Numbered from the stretch's first letter, positions 33,204 to 43,400 are shown. The stretch: DNA of 54,141 nt from Longimicrobiales bacterium (GCA_028278645.1 JANQDZ010000046.1:1-54141), one strand, 5' to 3'. Translations and numbers: made by a program. Notes: generated by a model from the sequence alone, not told the origin.

Positions 33204-34471
33204 GCTCTCAGGAGCTGGCGGGAGATCCGGTTGGGGGACTGGCTGGGGGACTGGCTGGGGAGCTGGCTTTGGAGCTCATCGAGCTCATGCGGCGAGGTCC
33301 TGAAAGCCTGTTGTCGGACGGCGCTTTTAACGATCTAGCCCTTCGGGTCTTCCGTTTTCAGTGCCGGACCAACCAAGCTTATGCCGGGTTCGTTTCCCGC
33401 CGGGGCTTGGATCCCCAGGCGGTGGCGGCCTGGGAGAGCATCCCGTTCTTGCCCACTCGGGCTTTTAAGGCCGCACGTCTCGTATCGGGTGACCAGTCCC
33501 GGGTGGAGCTGGTTTTCCGGACCAGCGGTACCACGAGCGGGACGCAGGTTCGGGGGGAGCACCACGTCCTGAGTCGGGTGCTCTACCGGGAGAGCTTGCT
33601 CCCCAACTTCGCCGCCCATCTGATTCCCGATCTCCTCCCGGCTGGAGGGCCGGACAACGATTCCCTGACGGCCAAAGGGTCTCACTCGGCCGGGGATTTT
33701 TCCTCGGGCAACGCTGCGATTCCCATCCTGTCCCTGCTCCCTTCTCCGGAATCGACTCCCGATTCCTCCCTGAGCTTTATGATGGGAAGTGTGGTGGAGG
33801 CGTTCGGGTCGGAGACGTCCGGTTTTTTTTTGAGGTCGACGGGGGAGGTTGACTGCCCCGCGTTCTTCGAAAGGTTGAGCGACCTTTCCGCCGGAACTCG
33901 GCCGGTGCTGGTGGCCGGGACGGCCTTCGCTTTTGTGGCCTGGTTGGACCATGCTGAAGAGAGCGGCTATCAGGTATCCCTTCCGGAAGGGTCCCGCATC
34001 ATGGAGACGGGTGGGTACAAGGGACGCAGCAGGGCCCTGAGGAGGGAGGACCTATATCGAGGCTTGTCAGCCGTCTTCGGGGTGGAGGAGTCTCTTATTG
34101 TGAACGAATACGGAATGACGGAGCTCCTCTCCCAGTTCTACGAACCTCATCTGGCCACGAATCGGTGCCCGGGGAGGGCTTGGCCCGCCGAGAGTCCCGA
34201 TCTCGCACACCGGTTCCATCGGGGGCCGCCATGGACCCGGACCAGAGTCTTGGATCCCATGACTCTGGAGCCCAAGGCCACTGGGGAAATCGGGGTGTTA
34301 GCCCATATGGACCTGGCGAACCTCGGCTCCGTTTCCTCCGTCCTCACCGAGGATTTGGGGAGGGAGGTCCCCGGCGGGTTTCAATTGGTGGGACGATCTC
34401 CTGGAAGTGAGCCCCGAGGTTGTTCGCTTGCCATGGAGGACTTCCTGGCCTCCCGGGAGGCGGGACCATGA
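33200..34471 (+). CDS. luxE: LuxE-like acyl-protein synthetase
   Basis: A 423-residue ANL-related enzyme resembling LuxE, the subunit that activates fatty acid with ATP and carries it as a thioester to the reductase. Landmarks are FRTSGTTSGTQVRGEHH, ETGGYKGRSR, NEYGMTELLSQFY and the C-terminal acyl-carrying Cys408 in PRGCSLAMEDF. The N-terminus contains a short GGLAGGLAGE repeat from duplicated 12-bp units. It overlaps the deacylase upstream and luxC downstream by 4 bp each. Symbol given for family only; there is no luxAB. Confidence 0.87.
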   Translation: MSSQELAGDPVGGLAGGLAGELALELIELMRRGPESLLSDGAFNDLALRVFRFQCRTNQAYAGFVSRRGLDPQAVAAWESIPFLPTRAFKAARLVSGDQSRVELVFRTSGTTSGTQVRGEHHVLSRVLYRESLLPNFAAHLIPDLLPAGGPDNDSLTAKGSHSAGDFSSGNAAIPILSLLPSPESTPDSSLSFMMGSVVEAFGSETSGFFLRSTGEVDCPAFFERLSDLSAGTRPVLVAGTAFAFVAWLDHAEESGYQVSLPEGSRIMETGGYKGRSRALRREDLYRGLSAVFGVEESLIVNEYGMTELLSQFYEPHLATNRCPGRAWPAESPDLAHRFHRGPPWTRTRVLDPMTLEPKATGEIGVLAHMDLANLGSVSSVLTEDLGREVPGGFQLVGRSPGSEPRGCSLAMEDFLASREAGP

Positions 34472-35955
34472 CCTTGTTCAGAGCCTGGTTTTCCCCTCCG
34501 GGTTTTTCCGTCGCGCCGGAAGAGATGGCGGAACGGTTTGTGGGTGTCGGTGCGGGGTCCCGGGAGCCGGTGGGTGCTGTTGACGTGGCGGAGGCCGGCC
34601 CCGGGCCAGCCTATCAATATGCCGCGCTGTCCGAACCTCGGCTCCTGGAAGTGGTGGAACTCCTTCGTGGGGCGTGGTCCGAGGGGATCCCCGACTTCTC
34701 GGTGAACCGTGTGGTGGAGACCGTGGATGGCGTGGCAGGACGACTCCTCGAGCCTGGAAACCCCCTGCGGGAGAGGGCAGTGACCTCGGTCCAGGACTTC
34801 AGCGGTTATTCCATGCCAATGGCTGAAGCCGTCCTCGATGGCATGGCCCGGAGCTGGATGAGGGAAGGTCTGTGGGATTTGATTCGATCCGAGTTTCCGG
34901 ATCCGGGGGTTTTGGAAACCTTCCGGACAGGACCCACAGGCGATGAAACGAGAGCCTCCGGGTACCCCCTCACGTTCCATCTTGGGGCGGGGACGGTACC
35001 GGGTGTTGCCACGACCTCTCTGATCAGAAGCCTCCTCGTGAATTCCTCCGTCCTCATGAAGCCTGGGGAAGGAGACATTCCCCTTTCGGTCCTCTTTGCC
35101 GAGGGCCTCCAGGAGGAAGACCCGGAGCTGGCGAAGCGGATCGCCGTTTTTTACTGGCCGGTGAGTGAGAGCGGACGAACCAAAACGGTGCTCAACGCCA
35201 CCGACCTGGCCGTGGTGTATGGAGGTGACGAGACCGTCCAGTGGGTCCGGGAACGTCTGCCCTCCCATGTGCCGCTTCGGGCCTACCGGCACCGTATTGG
35301 TTTCGGGTTGGTAGGGCGACACGCGCTCACCCGAGACGACGGAGGGGCAGGAGAGGGTCGGCGCTCCGCCCGAGCCGCAGCCGGTTCCGTTGCCATGTTC
35401 GATCAAAGGGGGTGTGTATCTCCTCATGTCTTCCTGGTCGAAGCCGGCGGAGACGTGGCCCCGGAGGAATGGGCGACCTACCTGGGGGAGGCTCTGGGAG
35501 AGCTGGAGAGTATCCTTCCTACGGGAGATCTCAGGTTGGAAGAAGGCGCGGCGATCCAGCAGATCCGTGGCGCAGCAGAGCTTTCCGAGAGTATGGGAGA
35601 GGGTGCCGTCCACCATGGCGGTGAGGGCGGGAGCTGGACGGTTCTTTTTGTGCCGGATGGAACCGTGGAGCCGTCCTGCCTGGGCCGGACCGTGAGGGTG
35701 GTTCCGGTGTCAAACGCGAACGAAGCTTTGAAAATCCTCGGTGACTGGGCCCCCTACCTCCAGACCGTGGGGGTGGCCGGGGTGGACGACGGGATGCCTT
35801 CTTTGGCGGAAGGATTGGCCCGGATGGGGGTGAGCCGCATTACGCGGCTCGTGGGCATGCCCTGGCCACGGCCCTGGTGGCACCACGACGGCTCTGGGCC
35901 CTTGAGGGATCTGGTGAGGTGGACGGACGTAGAGGGGGGCGGTGCCGTCAGCTGA
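34468..35955 (+). CDS. luxC: LuxC-like acyl-CoA/acyl-enzyme reductase
   Basis: A 495-residue NADPH-dependent reductase of the LuxC family that reduces an activated acyl group to a fatty aldehyde. The catalytic Cys316 lies in FDQRGCVSPH, and HLGAGTVPG, LMKPGEGD and the C-terminal WPRPWWHHDG are family blocks. It starts at ATG 34468 overlapping luxE (ATGA). The pair LuxE-LuxC would form a fatty acid reductase; no LuxD thioesterase is present, so acyl supply may come from the deacylase. Its 3' end overlaps the macro-domain gene by 8 bp. Confidence 0.87.
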   Translation: MTLFRAWFSPPGFSVAPEEMAERFVGVGAGSREPVGAVDVAEAGPGPAYQYAALSEPRLLEVVELLRGAWSEGIPDFSVNRVVETVDGVAGRLLEPGNPLRERAVTSVQDFSGYSMPMAEAVLDGMARSWMREGLWDLIRSEFPDPGVLETFRTGPTGDETRASGYPLTFHLGAGTVPGVATTSLIRSLLVNSSVLMKPGEGDIPLSVLFAEGLQEEDPELAKRIAVFYWPVSESGRTKTVLNATDLAVVYGGDETVQWVRERLPSHVPLRAYRHRIGFGLVGRHALTRDDGGAGEGRRSARAAAGSVAMFDQRGCVSPHVFLVEAGGDVAPEEWATYLGEALGELESILPTGDLRLEEGAAIQQIRGAAELSESMGEGAVHHGGEGGSWTVLFVPDGTVEPSCLGRTVRVVPVSNANEALKILGDWAPYLQTVGVAGVDDGMPSLAEGLARMGVSRITRLVGMPWPRPWWHHDGSGPLRDLVRWTDVEGGGAVS

Positions 35956-36457
35956 GATAGCGCCTCAGCGTTGCGGCCTGGTCGGGGGTGTACCCGAAAA
36001 AGACGATGGATTCCAGCTTCGGGTCGGTGGCCGTGAATGCTTTGATTTCGGCCACCATAATACGGGCAGCCTCCGAGAAGGGGAATCCGCCGACCCCAGT
36101 TCCCAACACGGGAAAGGCGATGGACCGGAGGTCATGCTCCTCGGCCAGTTCCAGGGCGGTGCGGGTTGCGTTTCGGATGGATTCGGGGGTGACAGGGAGA
36201 TCTCCCATTGCCGCAGCGTGGATTACGTAACGGGCTGGGAGGTTTCCGCCGCCCGTGATGGCGGCCCCTCCCACCGGCAGGGGTCCGTGTTGCCTGAGGA
36301 ACTCGTCACACTCCTCCTGGATTCTCCCGCCACCCCTCTTGGCCAACGCTCCAGCTACCCCGGTGCCGAGACGAAGGTGATTGTTCGCCGCGTTGACTAC
36401 GGCGTCTCCATCGAACGTGGAGATATCACCTTCTACCACCCGTATGATCGCTGGCAC
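35948..36457 (-). CDS. Macro domain protein (ADP-ribose/O-acetyl-ADP-ribose)
   Basis: A 169-residue single macro domain. Landmarks: EGDISTFDGDAVVNAANNHLRLGTGVAGAL (ADP-ribose binding and the catalytic Asn/Gly region), ITGGGNLPARYVIHA and FPVLGTGVGGFP. Members bind ADP-ribose or hydrolyse ADP-ribosyl-glutamate, thymidine-ADP-ribose or O-acetyl-ADP-ribose. It lies 25 bp downstream of the AbrB-like gene and probably shares its transcript. No DarT-like toxin is adjacent. Confidence 0.92.
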   Translation of the reverse strand: MPAIIRVVEGDISTFDGDAVVNAANNHLRLGTGVAGALAKRGGGRIQEECDEFLRQHGPLPVGGAAITGGGNLPARYVIHAAAMGDLPVTPESIRNATRTALELAEEHDLRSIAFPVLGTGVGGFPFSEAARIMVAEIKAFTATDPKLESIVFFGYTPDQAATLRRYLS

Positions 36458-36482
36458 GGTTCCCCTGTCCCCTGCGGGCGGA

Positions 36483-36674
36483 TTATTCTTCCGGCTGCGG
36501 GTCGGCTCGCCAGATCACCATCTGACGAGTGTTGTTTGGGGCTTCTTCGACCCTGAGCGTGAGGACATCGCCCTCCGAAATCCGGAGATCGTCCCGGATT
36601 TCCTGAGGGATTGTGATTCGTCCACCTACCCCGATCGTCACGTCGCCGTAGTACAAAGTCCGGAAGATGGCCAT
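36483..36674 (-). CDS. AbrB/SpoVT-type DNA-binding protein
   Basis: A 63-residue swapped-hairpin DNA-binding protein: VTIGVGGRITIPQEIRDDL followed by GDVLTLRVEE. This size and domain are those of the MazE/VapB-type antitoxins and small transition-state regulators. No toxin gene lies next to it; the following gene is a macro domain. May regulate itself. Confidence 0.82.
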   Translation of the reverse strand: MAIFRTLYYGDVTIGVGGRITIPQEIRDDLRISEGDVLTLRVEEAPNNTRQMVIWRADPQPEE

Positions 36675-36749
36675 TCAGCCTCCCGCAATCCCAAATGTAT
36701 CAGAGAAATATCAATCTAAGCTTTTGCCCTGTAGCCCGCACCATTTTTG

Positions 36750-36770
36750 CCGGAAGGCACCCCGTTCCGG
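36750..36770. promoter_or_regulatory. Inverted repeat ahead of the ABC transporter
   Basis: CCGGAA and TTCCGG pair perfectly across a 9-nt loop in the divergent gap between the AbrB gene and the ABC transporter. A TTGACG at 36777 just downstream is a possible -35 box of the plus-strand promoter, with only a poor -10 match. Could be an operator. Confidence 0.3.
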
Positions 36771-36854
36771 AAGGACTTGACGCCTTTTGAAGGGCCATGT
36801 CAGATGGAGCGTAGGGTGAGGTGATGCAGTGGACCAACACCAGGAGGCGCGCCG

Positions 36855-37796
36855 ATGTCGAGTTCCGGACAAAACGGAACCCCTATCAGACTGTCAGGTG
36901 TGACCAAACGATTCGGTAGCCACACCGCCGTCTCCTCATTTGACTTGGAGATTCCCCGAGGGTCGGTCTATGGCCTCCTGGGCCCGAACGGCTCGGGAAA
37001 GACCACGACCCTCCGAATCATCATGGGTATCCTTCTCCCCGACGAGGGGGAGGTTGAGCTCCTGGGCGGGCCTCCAGGGGTCCTGGCGAACCAACGGGTG
37101 GGGTACCTGCCAGAGGAGCGGGGCGTCTACCGGAAGATGAAAGTACGGGATCTGCTGGTGTTTTTGGGTGAGATCCGGGGATTGGAGCGGAGAGAAGCCC
37201 GGAGGCGGGCAATGGATTGGCTGGACCGCCTGGATCTGGCCGAGTGGGCTGACAAGAGGACCCAAGACCTCTCTAAGGGCATGCAGCAGAAGGTCCAGTT
37301 CATCGGGACCGTCCTCCATGATCCTGAGGTCCTCATTCTGGATGAGCCCTTCAGCGGGTTGGATCCCATCAACCAGGAGGTTCTTGAGGAGATCGTCCGA
37401 GAGTTCCAGGCCCGAGGGACCACTATCCTGTTCTCGACCCATCTCATGGACCACGCCGAGAGGCTCTGCGAGAGGGTTTGCCTGATTTCAAAGGCCGAGA
37501 AGGTCTTGGACTCTGACCTCAAGGAGTTGAAGAGGCGGGAGCGAAAGGGCCTCGTGGCGGTGGAGTTCGAAGGATCGGATTCCTGGCTCCGGGGACCCGA
37601 GGTCGCCGAGATCCGGGAGGAGGAGGACGCCATACACCTGGTCCTGAGGGAGGGTGCGGACCACCAGGAGATCCTCCGGCGAGGTGTGGCGGCAGGGGTC
37701 CGGATCGACCGCTTCGACCTGGTTGAGCCTCGACTTCACGAGATCTTCGTTCGCCATGCCGGCGAGCTGGACAACGGGGAAGGAGGCGTCCGATGA
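36855..37796 (+). CDS. ABC transporter ATP-binding protein (NatA-like)
   Basis: A 313-residue ATPase of an ABC-2 exporter. Walker A is GPNGSGKTT, the signature is LSKGMQQKVQ, Walker B is VLILDEPFSGLD, followed by the H-loop STHLMDHAERLC. The C-terminal about 80 residues form the DUF4162-like extension seen in NatA-type proteins. It overlaps the permease by 4 bp, so they are one export system; sodium or lipid/peptide export cannot be told apart. Confidence 0.95.
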   Translation: MSSSGQNGTPIRLSGVTKRFGSHTAVSSFDLEIPRGSVYGLLGPNGSGKTTTLRIIMGILLPDEGEVELLGGPPGVLANQRVGYLPEERGVYRKMKVRDLLVFLGEIRGLERREARRRAMDWLDRLDLAEWADKRTQDLSKGMQQKVQFIGTVLHDPEVLILDEPFSGLDPINQEVLEEIVREFQARGTTILFSTHLMDHAERLCERVCLISKAEKVLDSDLKELKRRERKGLVAVEFEGSDSWLRGPEVAEIREEEDAIHLVLREGADHQEILRRGVAAGVRIDRFDLVEPRLHEIFVRHAGELDNGEGGVR

Positions 37797-39043
37797 AGAC
37801 CGTCTTCGCCGTTATCCGCCGGGAGTACATCCAGCGCGTGAAGAGCAAGTGGTTCGTGATATCCACCGTAGCGGCCCCGGCCTTCATGATCGCCTCCATG
37901 GTTGTTCCCATCCTCTATGAGACCAGCCAGCTGGAAACAAGGCGCAATCTGGCGCTGGTAGACGAGACTGGTGTCCTTGCCGATCGGGTAGAACCGAGGC
38001 TGAAAGAGGCGGGGTATACCGTGGCCCTGGCCCCTCCCGGCTCCGAGGATTCTCTGAGGGTTCAGGCGTTGGAAGGGGAGCTGGGCGGCTATCTGGTCTT
38101 GGGGGACGATGCCCTCTCCCGGGGCCATCTCACGTTTTATGGCCCTCAGGGCCCCGGGGCCATCAGGGGGATGACCATTCGTGGCGTCTTGGTCCAATCG
38201 GCCCTGGAGGCCCGGTTGGCGGAGGCGGGAACCGAGGTGGACCTGGACGCGCTGTTCGCCGGTGGCAGCATGGACATCCAGGTCCTGGAGGAGGCTTCTT
38301 CCGGAGCTTCGGAGGACGAGCCAGAGTTTGTCGGAGTGCTCATCGGCGCCATGCTCCTCTACATGGTCGTGCTCATGTACGCGGCTGCGGTCATGCGGGC
38401 CGCTCTGGAGGAGAAGACCGGGCGAATCGTGGAGATTCTCATTTCGTCCATCCGGCCCTGGGAGTTGATGCTCGGTAAGATCGTGGGTGTGGGGTCCGTG
38501 GGCCTCACCCAGTTGGGTGTTTGGATCGTCTGTGGACTTTTGGCCCTGACCTTTGGTGTGCCCGCCCTGGCGGCGAGCCGGCCCGAACTTCTGAATCCAG
38601 AGGCCATTGCACAAGGCCTCCCTGACGCGGGCCTGGTCATCCTCTTTCTGCTCCTGTTCTTGGGCGGCTACTTCCTCTACGCAGGGGTTTATTCCGCCGT
38701 TGGCGCCATGTGTTCGACCGAAGAGGAGGCTCAACAGGCCCAGTTCCCAGTGGTCTTCATCCTGGTGGCTCCCATCATCCTCCTCATGCCTATCATGGAG
38801 AACCCCAACGCCCCCTTCGCGGTGATCATGTCCATGATTCCGCTGTTCACCCCGGTCCTTCTCTACGCCAGGGCCGGTGCCGGGGCAGTGCCTTTCTGGC
38901 AGATCGCCACGGCTCTTGCCCTGCTATACCTGGGCGTGTGGGTAGTCGCGTGGATCGCGGGCCGGATCTACCGCGTGGGAATCCTCATGCAGGGCAAACG
39001 CCCGACACTTCCGGAACTATGGCGCTGGGTGAGGGAGGCCTGA
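37793..39043 (+). CDS. ABC-2 type permease (NatB-like)
   Basis: A 416-residue permease. One N-terminal helix (residues 18-40) is followed by a long extracytoplasmic domain of about 140 residues and six C-terminal helices, the ABC2_membrane_3 layout. The conserved YAAAVMRAALEEKTGRIVEILISSIRPWELMLGKI loop matches NatB-type proteins. Partner of the preceding ATPase. Confidence 0.94.
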   Translation: MKTVFAVIRREYIQRVKSKWFVISTVAAPAFMIASMVVPILYETSQLETRRNLALVDETGVLADRVEPRLKEAGYTVALAPPGSEDSLRVQALEGELGGYLVLGDDALSRGHLTFYGPQGPGAIRGMTIRGVLVQSALEARLAEAGTEVDLDALFAGGSMDIQVLEEASSGASEDEPEFVGVLIGAMLLYMVVLMYAAAVMRAALEEKTGRIVEILISSIRPWELMLGKIVGVGSVGLTQLGVWIVCGLLALTFGVPALAASRPELLNPEAIAQGLPDAGLVILFLLLFLGGYFLYAGVYSAVGAMCSTEEEAQQAQFPVVFILVAPIILLMPIMENPNAPFAVIMSMIPLFTPVLLYARAGAGAVPFWQIATALALLYLGVWVVAWIAGRIYRVGILMQGKRPTLPELWRWVREA

Positions 39044-39054
39044 CGGGATCGAGC

Positions 39055-39351
39055 CTACGGCAGGGCCGAACGGAGGAGGGCCTGGAGCTGGACGTCTTCC
39101 AGACTCCGGGCCTTGAGCATGGCCTCCTCGAACGTCTCCTCGATGATGATGACCGTGGTTCGGATGGCCTCCTCGTCATCTCCGGGGTCCCCGGGGAAAT
39201 AACAGAGCAGGGCCCGATAGGTATCGGGTCGCCGGGGATCGTCATCGAATTCCAGATAGACGTCCCAGAAGCGACCCTCATGGCTGATGGTCGCCAGGTG
39301 ATGCCCCGAAGACGGCGGGGGCGGTGACGGGTTCTTGGTTGAGGCATTCAT
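39055..39351 (-). CDS. Hypothetical acidic protein (98 aa)
   Basis: Starts at ATG 39351. A short Pro-rich N-terminus (NPSPPPPSSGHH) leads into a compact alpha/beta sequence with WDVYLEFDDDPRRPDTYRALLCYF and a C-terminal helix EETFEEAMLKARSLEDVQLQALLRSAL. Strongly acidic. Resembles no family I can name. Convergent with the ABC permease. Confidence 0.65.
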   Translation of the reverse strand: MNASTKNPSPPPPSSGHHLATISHEGRFWDVYLEFDDDPRRPDTYRALLCYFPGDPGDDEEAIRTTVIIIEETFEEAMLKARSLEDVQLQALLRSALP

Positions 39352-39808
39352 CGGAGTAAGAGTAGTAGAGCCTGGTCGGGTTCTCAATCTCCTCATGTGG
39401 TTCTTATCACACTTGGCACCCTTTCCGCAAGGAAATCCCCTTTTGTTGTCCGAAAGGCTTCGTGGGTTTCCCCCTTTCATCCTCCCGGTCGAATGGTGTT
39501 CCTAGGAATTCGATCCTGCGCGTTTGCTGGGCGAAGATCTCCTGCCGTAAGCGTATACGAGGGAGGCCGGGGGAAGGTAGGGATGGTTTCCCATCGGCTC
39601 TCTTTCCCGACCCGGCACCGGGTGTCATTCGGGGCGGAATTGTACCCACGGGAAAACTCTAACAACACTAAGGAAGAACGGGGTTCTGAGGCGCTCTTTC
39701 GGCGTTGACACCCCTATGGACCGACTCTAGCTTCCCCTACCGTTTCTCAACGGAACTATTTCGAGAACTAGCCGTTATTTTGCGGGCCTTTTCAGGCATT
39801 TTGAGCCT
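39352..39808. other. 457-bp regulatory gap before the act operon
   Basis: No credible gene. The stretch is less GC-rich than its surroundings and contains the promoter candidate at 39705-39733. A second, weaker sigma-54-like match (TGGCACCCTTTCCGCA, 39414-39429) occurs upstream. Its length suggests controlled expression of the respiratory operon. Confidence 0.6.
39705..39733 (+). promoter_or_regulatory. Sigma-70-like promoter of the act operon
   Basis: A perfect -35 box TTGACA (39705-39710), a 17-bp spacer and a partial -10 box TAGCTT (39728-39733), with actA starting 75 nt downstream. Match only; not tested. Confidence 0.45.
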
Positions 39809-40363
39809 ATGAAGAAGCCGTGGCGATTCGCGGCCATTAGCGCCATCGCGATCTTTGCTACCCTGGCCTTCGTGCGGTTGCAGGAGGGAGACTCGCCTCC
39901 CCCCCCAACGACCGGCACGACGGTTCACCCTATCGCCTTCCCCCACAATACCCACGCGGGGACACCCGATGCCGGTGGATTCCAGATCGACTGCCAGTAC
40001 TGTCACTTCGCGGCAGAGCGGTCCGTCGATGCAGGAATGCCCACCGTGTCAGACTGCATGGGGTGCCATCTGCTCGTTCCGGGAAGGAACAAGCCTGAGG
40101 AAGTTGACATCCTCAAGGATTACTACTCCCGGGGTGAGCCCATTCCGTGGGTGAGGATCTACAAAGTGGCGGACCACGTGAGATTCCCCCACATGCGCCA
40201 CGTGGCGAAGGACGCAGGCGCTCTGGAATGCCAGGAGTGCCACGGCGTTGTGGAGGAAATCGAAGTCATCGAAGAGGTGGAACAGCCCTTAAAGATGGGC
40301 TGGTGCGTGCAATGCCACGTAGACAACGACGCCTCAATCGACTGCACCGTTTGCCACTACTGA
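39809..40363 (+). CDS. actA: Alternative complex III, pentaheme cytochrome c subunit ActA
   Basis: A 184-residue multiheme cytochrome. Five CxxCH sites are visible: CQYCH, CMGCH, CQECH, CVQCH and CTVCH. A single N-terminal membrane helix (residues 7-23) anchors it, and the body faces the periplasm. In ACIII it relays electrons from the Fe-S subunit toward cytochrome oxidase. First gene of the act operon, 67 bp ahead of actB. Confidence 0.94.
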   Translation: MKKPWRFAAISAIAIFATLAFVRLQEGDSPPPPTTGTTVHPIAFPHNTHAGTPDAGGFQIDCQYCHFAAERSVDAGMPTVSDCMGCHLLVPGRNKPEEVDILKDYYSRGEPIPWVRIYKVADHVRFPHMRHVAKDAGALECQECHGVVEEIEVIEEVEQPLKMGWCVQCHVDNDASIDCTVCHY

Positions 40364-40430
40364 TGGCCCTAACCCCCTGCGTTGGAGTTGGCCGGTTGTT
40401 GCGGCAGGCTCCCGATAAAGGTTCGAGTTC

Positions 40431-43400
40431 ATGACCGAAGGAATCAAACGGCGGGACTTCCTCAAGGTAGTCGGAGCTGGAGGGGCCGGAGCCAGCATGT
40501 TCGGCTGCTCCACCGAGCGAGTGGAAAAGCTCCTTCCCTATGTGGTTCCCGACGAAGAGACCGCCCCTGGAGTGGCGACCTGGTACACCTCCGTCTGCGG
40601 CGAATGTCCGGCGGGGTGTGGGGTTTGGGTCCGGACCCGGGAGGGCCGGGTGGTGAAGGTCGAGGGAAATCCGGACCACCCGATCTCCCAGGGGACCCTC
40701 TGCTCGAGGGGTTACTCGGCTATCCAAGGTCTCTACAACCCTGATCGCCTCTCTTCTCCCATGGTTCGGGGACCAGACGGCTTTTCTCCCATCGGCTGGG
40801 ATGAGGCCGAGGACCTCCTGGCCCGGCGGTTGGGCGAGGGGAACAACCATCTATTCCTGGCTGGTAGTCTGGGCCCTTCTCTGAAGGAGTTGGTAGACAA
40901 TTTTCTCTCCGGGGTCGGCGGAACCAGGCGTGAATACGATGGACTGTCCGAAGCACCCCTTCGAGAGGCGACCCGTATCGCCTTTGGGCGGGACCGAATT
41001 CCCACCTACGATTTTGGACAAGCACGACTGATCTACTCTTTCGGAGCCGACTTCCTCGAGACCTGGCTCTCCCCCGTTTCGCACCACAGGGGTTTTGCGC
41101 AGATGGCCGGGGTGGACGACCATGGATCGAAGGGCCGGATGGTTTTCTTGGCTCCCCGCCTCTCGCTCACCGGACAGAACGCAGACGAGTGGGTGCCGCT
41201 ACGGCCCGGGTCGGAAGCCGTCGTGGCTCTCGCCATGGCCAATGTCATCGTCAGGGAAACCGGAAGCTCCGATACGTATTATCAGCGTTTGCTGGAGGGC
41301 TATGATCCCCGGAGCGCTGGAGAGGTGTCCGGTGTGCCAGCGGACCATATCGAAACCATGGCCCGGCAGTTTGTTGCCGATGCCCCCAGCCTGGCGGTGG
41401 GCCCAGGATTGGCCGGGCATCACCGGAACGCCACCGCGGCCAACCTGGCGGTCCACATCCTGAACCACGTGGCCGGGAATGTTGGCCGCACAGTCCGCCT
41501 CACCGACGTCGACCAGGGTGCGCCCAATCGGCCCTTTGCCGAGCTGGCCTCGGCCATGGAGGCCATGCCCCAGGCTGGCGTGGTGATGGTCCACGGAACC
41601 AACCCCGCATACTCCCTCCCGGCCGGCGCCGGTTTCAACGAGGCCTTCGCCGCCGCCGGCTTCCGGGTTTCGTTCGCATCAAGCATGGACGAGACGGCCG
41701 AACTATGCGATCTGGTTCTCCCGGACCGCCATCCGCTGGAGGCATGGGGGGATTCCAACCCCCGGCCGGGTCTCTACGCCCTTCAGCAGCCCGCCATGCA
41801 ACCCGTTTCGACCTTCGAGTCGAAGCAGGTTGGCGATGTTCTTCTCTCCGTCTCCCTTCGAATGGGGAATGACCTTGGGGCGGCCACCTTCTTCGACTTC
41901 CTCCGAGGGGAATGGCAGGGGATCCAAGCCCAAGTAGCTCCCGGCGATGATTTCGACGCCTTCTGGCGAGAAACCCTCCGAAGAGGGGTGGCCGGCTCCT
42001 ACGTCCAGGCTTCGGAAAGTGGAGCGCAACTCCGGTCCCCCGACGCGATTCTGAACTTTGACGTGCCTGAGCTGGATGGCTCGGGGGAGTTCGCCTTGAT
42101 CGTGTATCCCTCACCCCGTTTCGGAGACGGGAAACACGCCGATCGTCCCTGGCTTCAGGAGCTCCCGGATCCGGTCAGCAAGATGGCCTGGCACTCTTGG
42201 GTGGAGGTACATCCGTCAGCCGCGGAGAGATTGGGTGTGGAGACTGGAGACCTTGTCCGGGTCCAGTCGCCCCATGGAGAGGTGGAGGTTCCGGTCTGGG
42301 CCTACCCGGGAATTCGAGAGGACGCGGTGGCTCTCGCCATGGGCGGAGGGCACAAAAGCTTCGGCCGCTACGCCCGGGGCATGGGCGTGAATGCCATGGA
42401 CCTGCTGCCTGCGGAGGTGGAACAGCCTTCCGGGGCCTTGGTCCACCTGGCTACCCGCGTAAGCCTGGTGCCCACCGGGAACCGGCGGCCCCTGGCCACC
42501 ATCGAAGGCTCGTCGTCACAGCACAATCGGCCCATCGCGCCGGCCGTGGCCCTTTCCAGCATCGCGCACACCGAATCCGGCGGTCAGGCGGATCATGCTG
42601 AAGGAGGTCAGACGGACGAAGGGCACGGCGAGGGTGGTCACGGTGAGTTGAAAGAGATCCAAGCCATGGGGGGCTTTGCCCCCGTTCCCACGGAAGGGAA
42701 GCCGGAAGATTTCCCTCTGGAAGGGAGCCGGTACGGTCAGTACGACCCGGAGGCGAATCCTCGGTGGGCCATGACCATCGACCTGGACAAGTGCACGGGA
42801 TGCAGCATCTGCGTCACGGCTTGCCAGTCCGAGAACAATGTGCCCTGGGTGGGAGAAGAGCAGGTGGCTATGGGCCGGGACATGCATTGGATCCGACTCG
42901 AACGCTACTACGAGACCGTCGACGCCAGCCACGCGGGTCCGTTGGACGTTCGTTTCCTGCCCATGATTTGTCAGCACTGCGGGAATGCACCCTGTGAGCC
43001 GGTCTGCCCGGTGTATGCAGCATATCACACACCGGAGGGGCTGAACGCTCAGGTCTACAACCGCTGCGTTGGGACCAGGTACTGCGCCAACAACTGCCCG
43101 TACAAGGTGCGGGTGTTCAACTGGTTCGGGTTCGCAGACATGGCCAAACCGGGAGACGAGCCTTCTGTGGCGGCGGCGGAGCCCATGAACTGGGGTTACA
43201 ACCCGGACGTGACGGTTCGCAGCAGTGGGGTCATGGAGAAATGCTCCTTCTGCGTGCACCGCATCCGCGAGGTCCAGAACCAAGCCAGGATCGAGGGCCA
43301 ACGACCGTTGGAGGACGGTGAAGTCATGCCGGCCTGTCAGCAGGCCTGCCCGGCCCAGGCCATCACCTTCGGGGACATCCGGGACTCACACTCCAGGGTG

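Noticed and set aside
33200-35955. A bioluminescence operon
   Set aside because: Only LuxE- and LuxC-like genes are present; no luxA, luxB or luxD. A non-luminous fatty aldehyde role is more likely.
35948-36674. DarTG-type toxin-antitoxin system
   Set aside because: The macro domain is single and short, and no DarT-like ADP-ribosyltransferase gene is adjacent.
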